A stretch of 64,000 nt of DNA from Corynebacterium kroppenstedtii DSM 44385 (GTDB lineage: Bacteria > Actinomycetota > Actinomycetes > Mycobacteriales > Mycobacteriaceae), in NCBI RefSeq assembly GCF_000023145.1, contig NC_012704.1, forward strand, positions 372,001-436,000. The letters are read 5' to 3'. Below the pieces are notes generated by a model. The model saw only the letters and a list, made by a program, of their open reading frames with translations. It did not search any database and was not told the DNA's origin. Shown here one piece after another: positions 58,363-64,000 of the stretch (the stretch's first letter is position 1; each line of letters opens with the position of its first letter). Made by a program: the position numbers and the translations under genes.

Positions 58363-58728
58363 CTAAAAGTCGTAGCTGACGTCGAATTTTCCGCCGGGAG
58401 TGTCGGACAAAGTTTGGCAGGCTAAGGTCATGTCGTCGGCGATGTCGTACTCATCCAACACATTGTTGTGCACCATGTGCGTTGTTGCATTGTTATGGGG
58501 TTCGACGACGCACTGGCAGGCGCCACATTCGCCCTCGGTACAGCCGTAGGGTGCATCCAAGCCCGCGTCCAACATGGCGTAGAGGAGCCGTTTCCCCGCG
58601 GGCCATTCAATATCTTCCTCCGTGTCCTCCATGAAGACGTGCGCGGTGGAGGGCTCTGCGTCGGAAGGGGTGGCGGCGGAGTCGTCGCCCGCGGAGTTGT
58701 CGTCGGGAATGCTGTTAGTCATTGTCAC
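58363..58728 (-). CDS. [2Fe-2S] ferredoxin-like protein between otsA and otsB
   Basis: Small iron-sulfur protein of 121 aa with the plant-type [2Fe-2S] pattern: YGCTEGECGACQCVVEPH (C-x4-C-x2-C) and a final cysteine in TLACQTL. The first 40 residues are acidic and Ser/Ala-rich. Its start overlaps the end of otsA by 14 nt and its stop is 9 nt from the start of otsB, so it is translated with the trehalose genes. What it does there is unknown. The gene between otsA and otsB in C. glutamicum (Cg2908) is different as I recall it. Confidence 0.85.
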   Translation of the reverse strand: MTMTNSIPDDNSAGDDSAATPSDAEPSTAHVFMEDTEEDIEWPAGKRLLYAMLDAGLDAPYGCTEGECGACQCVVEPHNNATTHMVHNNVLDEYDIADDMTLACQTLSDTPGGKFDVSYDF

Positions 58729-60241
58729 TCTCTAAGCAGTCGAGGAATGCCGATGCCCAGGCGTGGACGTCGTGTTCGGTCACTTCGTTGAACATGGACA
58801 TCATGCGGTCATGCAGGTCTTCTTTCTTTGCCACCGCCGCGGAATGCACCTGCCGCTTAATCGAATCAATATCATGCGGGTTGCACAGGAACGCGCCATC
58901 AAGCTCGGCCGCGGCACCCGTAAATTCACTAAGTACCAGTGACCCCGTGCCATCCGGGTGGCACGCCACATATTCCTTAGCGACGAGGTTCATGCCGTCC
59001 TTCAGACTCGTAACCAGCATAATGTCGGCCGCCTTGTAATAGGAGACGAGGTCCTGGAACGGAATCGACCGGTGCATATAGGTCACTGCCGAGTGCCCAA
59101 TGCTGCTGAAGTGGCCATTAATGCGGCCGACGGCTTCTTCCACTTGCCGACGCGCCACCTTGTAGTGCTCAATGCGCTCGCGCGATGGCGTCGCCACCTG
59201 CACGAATGTGGTGGTCTCGGGGTCGAGCGCACCGGTTTCCAGGAGCTCCTCGTACGCCTCGAGGCGCTGGAGGATCCCCTTCGTGTAGTCCAACCTGTCG
59301 ACGCCGAGGATCAGCGTTTCAGGATCGCCCAGCTCAGAGCGGACCTTTTCCGCGTCGGCGTCCTTCGCGGCGGCGGTCACCGACTTCGTGTCGATGGAAA
59401 TGGGGAACACACCGACGCCGACGGGGCGACCGTCGGATGCGGTGATCGTGGCGGTAATTTCCCTCATGCTGGCCTTGCCGCGGACGGGCAGGCTATCCGG
59501 CTGGCCTGTACTCGGTGTCGCGAACCCGCCGACGTCGCGGGAGAGTTCCAGGAAGTTGGTTGCGTTGTGGATGGAGTGGAACCCGATTACGTCTGCGCCC
59601 AACAGACCACGGACCAGTTCTTCACGCCACGGCAGCTGGCGGAACAGCTCCGCCGGTGGGAACGGAATGTGCAGGAAGAACCCGATTTTCAGGTCCGGGC
59701 GCATTTGCCGCAAAATGCCGGGCAGCAGTTGCAGCTGGTAATCCTGCACCCACACTGTTGCGCCTTCGGCCGCGCGTCGGGCCACCTCCATGGCGAAGCG
59801 CGTGTTGACATCGCGGTACGTCACCCACCAGTCGCGGTTGAAGATCGGCGTCACGATCAGGTCGTGGTAGAGCGGCCACAATGTGGCGTTGGAGAACCCT
59901 TCGTAGTATTCGGCGTAATCCCGTTTGGTCAGCCCCATCGGGATCAGCGTGATGCCCTCGTCGGTGGTGAACGGGTCGGCGACGGGGGTTGCCGTGGGCC
60001 CTTCGGATGTTGCTCCGGGCCAGCCGATCCATGCCCCTTCGTGTTCTTTGAGAACGGGTTTCAGTGCCGTGACCAGGCCACCTGGGCTTGGTTCGAAGTG
60101 CTTGGTGCCGTCGGGGTCGATCTCAATATCGACGGGTAAACGGTTAGCGACGACGATGAACGAGTAGGTGTCTTTCACGGTGTCGTCGGTGGATGCGTCG
60201 GCGTGCGTGTCGGTGCCGGTGGTGTTGTCGGATGAGGACAT
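58715..60241 (-). CDS. otsA: Trehalose-6-phosphate synthase
   Basis: GT20 glycosyltransferase joining UDP- or ADP-glucose to glucose-6-phosphate, 508 aa. Motifs seen are VVANRLPVDIE, SPGGLVTALKPVL, WVQDYQLQLLPGIL, LHIPFPPAELFRQL, DRLDYTKGILQRL and LVAKEYVACH. The ATG at 60241 has GAGGT about 9 nt upstream; the longer frame to 60478 is Arg-rich and unlike the family. It heads the otsA / ferredoxin / otsB unit. Confidence 0.95.
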   Translation of the reverse strand: MSSSDNTTGTDTHADASTDDTVKDTYSFIVVANRLPVDIEIDPDGTKHFEPSPGGLVTALKPVLKEHEGAWIGWPGATSEGPTATPVADPFTTDEGITLIPMGLTKRDYAEYYEGFSNATLWPLYHDLIVTPIFNRDWWVTYRDVNTRFAMEVARRAAEGATVWVQDYQLQLLPGILRQMRPDLKIGFFLHIPFPPAELFRQLPWREELVRGLLGADVIGFHSIHNATNFLELSRDVGGFATPSTGQPDSLPVRGKASMREITATITASDGRPVGVGVFPISIDTKSVTAAAKDADAEKVRSELGDPETLILGVDRLDYTKGILQRLEAYEELLETGALDPETTTFVQVATPSRERIEHYKVARRQVEEAVGRINGHFSSIGHSAVTYMHRSIPFQDLVSYYKAADIMLVTSLKDGMNLVAKEYVACHPDGTGSLVLSEFTGAAAELDGAFLCNPHDIDSIKRQVHSAAVAKKEDLHDRMMSMFNEVTEHDVHAWASAFLDCLESDND

Positions 60242-60353
60242 GGTGTTGTTACCTCGTTCGGGTTGATGGGTGCTCCGGATGTTTCTGTCTTCCAGGGTAG
60301 TGCCGAAGGAGCCAGTGCAGCGACTGCGGCCTAGCCCCGTGGTCGCTGTGATC

Positions 60354-61349
60354 TCAGTGCCTTTTTCGTCCTTGCGTGGCAGCCCGCGTTGTTGTGGCTC
60401 GTGCCGCGCTGGATCTCGTCGCCGAAGCCCGAGCCGCGCTGGCCCGTGCCGCCTCCAGGAGCGTGCGCGAGGATCCACGTAGCGTTGTGCCCTTCCTCCA
60501 CAAGGCCCGAATCGGCCGTGCCAGGCGGGTGTCGTCGATAGTGATTTCGCTTAACCGGCCGTCGGCTATCTCTTGTTCCACCACGCAGCGGGGAAGGATC
60601 GCCGGGGCCCGCGTCGCCAAGACTGTTGACTTGATGGCGGTCGCCGATTCGAGTTCGGCGAAGGGTGCTTGAAGAGCCTGGGGGAGTACACGTTCGATGG
60701 TGGACCGGGTACCTGAACCGGGTTCGCGGACGATGAGCGGCGTTTGAGCGACCGTGAGCGGAGATACGTGGCCGAGCCCGGCCCATTCATGATCGGGTCG
60801 GACCACGAGGGTGAGATAATCGGTGGTAATGACCGTGCTGTCGAAATAATCCTCGGTAGGGATGCCTTTGAGTTCCGGGAGCGAGAGGGATTCGATAAAC
60901 CCGATCGTTGCGTCCCCACTGGCAATCGTGTGGGCGACCTGTTGGCTATTGCCCGTCGTGATGGCAAACCGGACTCCGGGGTGTGTGTCGGTGAGGTGGG
61001 CAATCCAGCGCGGAATGTAGTGATCGGTGATGGTCTGGCTGGCAGCGGCCCGAATAATGTGGTGAGTAGGGTCTTTGTCGAAGGAGACAGTGTCCGCCAA
61101 GCTGTTCGCGCTGCGGATGACGTCGCGGGCGTGGTTAATAAATTCCCTGCCTTGGGGCGTGGGGTGGGTGCCCCGTGGTGTGCGGCTGACCAGGGTGAAG
61201 CCCAGAATAGATTCGGCGCTGCGCACCCGCTCAGAGACACCTTGCTGAGTCATCCCCATCTGCCGCGCCGCCGCACCGAGGGACCCCGTATCGGCGATAG
61301 CGACCAGTATTTCCAAGGTGCGGAGATCGGGGATATGAGCAAGTGACAT
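60354..61349 (-). CDS. LysR-family transcriptional regulator
   Basis: Regulator of 331 aa. The helix-turn-helix is LGAAARQMGMTQQGVSERVR, followed by TPRGTHPTPQGREF and the effector domain with ATIGFIESLSLPELK and PLIVREPGSGTRSTIERV. The last 35 residues are an unusual Ala/Arg/Ser/Thr-rich tail, perhaps non-specific DNA contact. It is divergent from the TDT transporter gene, with 78 nt between starts, and likely controls it. Confidence 0.9.
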   Translation of the reverse strand: MSLAHIPDLRTLEILVAIADTGSLGAAARQMGMTQQGVSERVRSAESILGFTLVSRTPRGTHPTPQGREFINHARDVIRSANSLADTVSFDKDPTHHIIRAAASQTITDHYIPRWIAHLTDTHPGVRFAITTGNSQQVAHTIASGDATIGFIESLSLPELKGIPTEDYFDSTVITTDYLTLVVRPDHEWAGLGHVSPLTVAQTPLIVREPGSGTRSTIERVLPQALQAPFAELESATAIKSTVLATRAPAILPRCVVEQEIADGRLSEITIDDTRLARPIRALWRKGTTLRGSSRTLLEAARASAARASATRSSAARATTTRAATQGRKRH

Positions 61350-61364
61350 GGGCCCATCCTAGGG

Positions 61365-61396
61365 TACTTGTGACAGTCACAGGAAATACTTGTGAC
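61365..61396. promoter_or_regulatory. Operator candidate between lysR and the TDT gene
   Basis: TACTTGTGAC occurs at 61365-61374 and 61387-61396, a 22-nt period (two helical turns), and the first copy overlaps the partial palindrome TTGTGACAGTCACAG. The position between divergent promoters is where LysR regulators bind. Confidence 0.55.
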
Positions 61397-61427
61397 TACC
61401 CAAAGAAATAGTGTCTGTTCAGGCTAA

Positions 61428-62681
61428 ATGATGATGCATAGGCTCGTTGCTATGACCATGACTGCTACAGAAACCGCCTCGGCCGAGCCCGTGTCCTCCC
61501 GCCTTCGACCAGCCCGTCCCCACCCTGGCTCGTCCGGTCCTCGTCGGCAGCCTGCCATCGTCCCACCGGCCGGCCCCGCCTGGTTCGGTTCGATTATGGG
61601 TACCGGGATTCTCGCTAACCTTTTGGTCTCTGTCGCATTACCGCGGTTTGGGGAAGGTAGCTTTCTTGCCGACGCCACTCTGACGGCAGCTGCAGTCGTC
61701 CTGGTCATCGGCTGGATCGCGTTTGTTGGCCTGACTGTGGGGTTCGTCGGGCGGTGTCTCCGTCAGTTTAAGGTTTTCCATCAGTCGATCGTCCACCCTG
61801 AGCAATGTACGGCTTGGGGAATGGTGTCGATGGGGATACTCTCTCTTGGCTCAGCTACCCCCATTGTTCTTGATGAGCTCACCAGCTCCGGGGCCGGATC
61901 TCACAACTCGGCTGCGAATCCGATCCAGTGGCTAGCACGTGCCCAAGGCCTCGGGTGGAGTATTGATCTCACCTTCTGGTGGATCGGCACCATCCTCGGC
62001 ATCGTGACAGCCTTTGGCTTCGCGCTGGTAGTCGTGCGAAATCGCTGGTCCGAGCCGCGTCCGGTGTGGGGGCTGCCCATCGTTCCGCCGATGGTGTCTG
62101 CAACAACGGGTGCAAGCCAGCTGTCCCATATTTCGACGATGTCACTTCGTATGACCATGCTGATCGTGAGCGTCGGCTGTTTCTTCGTTGCCCTGACCCT
62201 TGGAGCCATCATTTTTGTTGTGGCCTATGAACATGCGTGGCGACGCTCACCACTGCCGCTGGCAGCGTCTGCCTCGGCGTGGATTCCCCTCGGTATCGTT
62301 GGCCAATCCACGGCTGCAGCTCAAGCTATTGCCCACCAGATCGACGCTGTGATTACTCCGGCGGGGCAGCAGTGGGTTCAAGCGGCGGCCAATCTGTATG
62401 GGCAGGTGATCCTTGCTTGTGGAATACCACTGATTGCTTACGCGGCCTTCTGCACGATTCGAGGATTTGCTGGACGCATGCCTTTTAGCCCCTCGTGGTG
62501 GGCGCTGACATTCCCCGTGGGGACGTTGTGCCTGGGTAGCCACCTTCTCTCACATGGGACGGGCTGGGAATGGATGAACTGGGTCAGCCTCGGGTTCCTC
62601 GTCCTTCTGACTCTCCACTGGCTAACGGCCTCTGCGGGAACCGTCAAGGCTCTCAGCGGAAAGGTGTTCGCGACGGCCTAG
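61428..62681 (+). CDS. TDT/SLAC1-family transporter
   Basis: Tellurite-resistance/dicarboxylate transporter family member, 417 aa, about ten membrane segments. The N-terminal 40 residues are Pro/Arg/Ser-rich, and the family start PAWFGSIMGTGILANLL follows. Some relatives export sulfite or malate. Several adjacent ATG codons near 61428-61440 make the start slightly uncertain. Divergent from the LysR gene. Confidence 0.85.
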   Translation: MMMHRLVAMTMTATETASAEPVSSRLRPARPHPGSSGPRRQPAIVPPAGPAWFGSIMGTGILANLLVSVALPRFGEGSFLADATLTAAAVVLVIGWIAFVGLTVGFVGRCLRQFKVFHQSIVHPEQCTAWGMVSMGILSLGSATPIVLDELTSSGAGSHNSAANPIQWLARAQGLGWSIDLTFWWIGTILGIVTAFGFALVVVRNRWSEPRPVWGLPIVPPMVSATTGASQLSHISTMSLRMTMLIVSVGCFFVALTLGAIIFVVAYEHAWRRSPLPLAASASAWIPLGIVGQSTAAAQAIAHQIDAVITPAGQQWVQAAANLYGQVILACGIPLIAYAAFCTIRGFAGRMPFSPSWWALTFPVGTLCLGSHLLSHGTGWEWMNWVSLGFLVLLTLHWLTASAGTVKALSGKVFATA

Positions 62682-62757
62682 ATGGCCGAGCACTCGGCAT
62701 CGTCGTTGTGCCGCGCTAAGGGTGAACCGCAAAAGCGACCACCCCCCGCAACACAAA

Positions 62758-62797
62758 AGCGACCACCTCCGCGCGTGTGGCGCGTTAGGTGGTCGCT
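62758..62797. terminator. Bidirectional terminator
   Basis: AGCGACCACCT (62758-62768) pairs perfectly with AGGTGGTCGCT (62787-62797) around an 18-nt loop holding a second CGCG pairing. It lies between the TDT gene and the convergent histone-like gene. A second copy of AAAAGCGACCACC lies just before it at 62731-62743. Confidence 0.75.
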
Positions 62798-62869
62798 GCT
62801 TGTCGTGCCGTCGAGCCCGGCCTCACTAAGAAGCCAAAGCTCAATACCTCTATGAATTACCCCGACTAA

Positions 62870-63337
62870 TTATGAGGACTTCTTAGCCGTCGATTTCTTG
62901 GCCGTCGACTTTTTCGCGGTGGATTTCCGCGTGCTCTTCTTCGCCGCGGATCCGGACGACTTCTTCGTAGTTTTCTTGGTGCTCTTCTTGGTCGACTTCT
63001 TCGTGCTCTTCTTTGCTGAAGACTTCGTCGACTTCTTGCTGGTCTTCTTCGTGCCCTTGCCGGTGGACTTCTTACCGGTCGATTTCTTGCTGGACTTCTT
63101 GGCTGCTTTCTTCTCCGGTTTCTTGCCGGGGATTTCGGGTTCACCGAGTTCTTTGGCGACTCGACGGTAGATCAGCCCTTTGGGTTCGACGCCCAACATG
63201 CTGGTCAGCGTGGTGTAGTCAAAGAAGTCCTCTGCATATGTAGCGACGATGCGTTGGGCCGCGATAGCTGTTTCTTCTTCGACGGCGTGCAGTGATTCTG
63301 CGTTGGTTGCCCGTTTATCAGTGACCTTGGGGGGCAC
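62870..63337 (-). CDS. Histone H1-like Lys-rich protein
   Basis: Protein of 155 aa with a conserved N-terminal domain of about 65 residues (VTDKRATNAESLHAVEEE and FFDYTTLTSMLGVEPKGL) and a tail of about 85 residues made of KKST/AKKS-type repeats, like histone H1 or the mycobacterial HupB tail. It likely binds DNA without sequence specificity. The start is placed at the GTG at 63337 because AGGAGGA lies directly before it; the frame continues to 63454 without a ribosome site. It lies between thrE-like and the LysR/TDT/otsA genes, as Cg2906 does in C. glutamicum as I recall. Confidence 0.75.
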   Translation of the reverse strand: MPPKVTDKRATNAESLHAVEEETAIAAQRIVATYAEDFFDYTTLTSMLGVEPKGLIYRRVAKELGEPEIPGKKPEKKAAKKSSKKSTGKKSTGKGTKKTSKKSTKSSAKKSTKKSTKKSTKKTTKKSSGSAAKKSTRKSTAKKSTAKKSTAKKSS

Positions 63338-63438
63338 AAATCCTCCTGGAAAATCCTCCTGGGATGGATGGTGAACAGAGTAATGGTAGCTCACGCGGTC
63401 GGTTTCGTGGTAGCCGCCACCGTGGGTTTTATCGGTTC

Positions 63439-64000
63439 TTATCGACGACGCCACTGCGAGCGCGCTTTTGTGTTTCGGTAGGAACGGTTGCGCCAGCGAG
63501 CCCGGATGGATCCCGTGTTCGGCGTTCGAGGGGCCCCACGGCCATTGGCGCGTTGGCCGTTTGTTCGTTGGCCATTAGTCCGGGGACCGTTGACGCGCGA
63601 CCCGTTGGTGCGTGCCTTCACCGCGAGCGGCCGTCGGACGATATTGCGGACTCCGCGGTAAGCGGTGGCGATGCGGGGCCGTCGTAGTCTGCGCGCAATC
63701 CATTCACCAAGAACGACGCCCGCCGCCAGACTCGTGGCGATGGCGAAAGCAGTGGCCATCGAGGAGAACCCAATGGACGGCCGGTCGTTAAGCAGGGAGT
63801 ACATGCCGCGGTAGAGAGCGAAACCAGGTAGGAGCGGGGTAATGCCGGAGACCGCGGTGATCAGCGGGGGGATCATGTACCGGCGGGAGAGCAGACCACC
63901 GAACAGTCCGATGAGCGTGGCCGCCATGCCCGAGGCCGCGATGGTTCCGAAGCCGATGGGGATAAGGATCATGTAGTAAATCGCGGCACCGATGAGGGTG
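63439..64000 (-). CDS. thrE: ThrE-like threonine/serine exporter, C-terminal part (cut by window edge)
   Basis: The frame is open to the right edge of the window, so the N-terminal part is missing. The visible part has four hydrophobic stretches (for example IGFGTIAASGMAATLIGLFG and IPPLITAVSGITPLLPGFAL), the pattern of the ThrE/DUF1212-type C-terminal membrane domain. The last 70 residues are a basic tail with NGxR repeats (RTNGQRTNGQRANGRG), unlike ordinary ThrE. thrE precedes a histone-like gene and otsA in C. glutamicum, which supports the call. Confidence 0.7.
   Translation of the reverse strand, partial: TLIGAAIYYMILIPIGFGTIAASGMAATLIGLFGGLLSRRYMIPPLITAVSGITPLLPGFALYRGMYSLLNDRPSIGFSSMATAFAIATSLAAGVVLGEWIARRLRRPRIATAYRGVRNIVRRPLAVKARTNGSRVNGPRTNGQRTNGQRANGRGAPRTPNTGSIRARWRNRSYRNTKARSQWRRR

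Noticed and set aside
62731..62800. 6C small RNA (run of six C next to a hairpin)
   Set aside because: The stem-loops do not put the C-runs in loops as 6C RNA requires; a terminator explains the hairpin.

Overview
The window is chromosomal DNA from a high-GC Gram-positive bacterium, almost certainly a Corynebacterium. Supporting signs are the block whiB3-like / sigD / rsdA / DUF5319 gene / guaB / guaB3 / guaA, an SOS mutasome (imuA', imuB, dnaE2), the lpqE-like / carD / cysS / rlmB block, and the chain zinc ABC transporter / ipsA-like lacI / otsB / otsA / histone-like protein / thrE, which as I recall matches the C. glutamicum order around Cg2905-Cg2913. A perfect McbR-type operator (TAGAC-N6-GTCTA) upstream of metQNI also points to Corynebacterium. 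The gcvPTH cluster, absent from C. glutamicum, suggests another lineage (for example a C. kroppenstedtii-like species), but the species is not proven here.

Layout. 1-4.7 kb: glycine cleavage genes gcvP (5' end cut by the window), gcvT, gcvH. 4.8-10.8 kb: an anchored hypothetical protein, pyrE, a TrmH-type RNA methyltransferase, a GH76-like protein, and an aldo/keto reductase with a MerR regulator. 10.9-19.9 kb: an accessory island. It holds a tightly coupled operon of an MmeI-like N6-adenine DNA methyltransferase, an SF2 helicase and a GIY-YIG nuclease. It also holds a wrecked large serine recombinase, an AlbA_2 (Schlafen-type) gene, and a 78-nt repeat lying upstream of both the methyltransferase operon and the AlbA_2 gene. 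19.9-30.7 kb: DedA and FUSC membrane proteins, WhiB, SigD with its anti-sigma factor RsdA, and guanine nucleotide synthesis. 30.8-41.4 kb: imuA'-imuB and dnaE2, each preceded by a similar LexA-like box, enclosing a sucrase/ferredoxin-like protein and the methionine importer metQNI. 41.4-49.2 kb: a TrmL-type methyltransferase, an SDR with a damaged active-site motif, clpC, mutY, a carbonic anhydrase and an anchored protein. 49.2-64 kb: lpqE-like, carD, cysS and rlmB (without ispDF between carD and cysS), a zinc/manganese ABC transporter, ipsA-like lacI, the otsA-ferredoxin-otsB operon, a LysR/TDT pair, a histone-like protein and the end of thrE.

The best candidate for an undescribed system is the three-gene methyltransferase/helicase/GIY-YIG operon. 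Its methyltransferase shows no nuclease motif of its own, so cleavage would have to come from the GIY-YIG partner. The AlbA_2 gene may be under the same control. No tRNA, rRNA, CRISPR array or intact insertion sequence was recognised.
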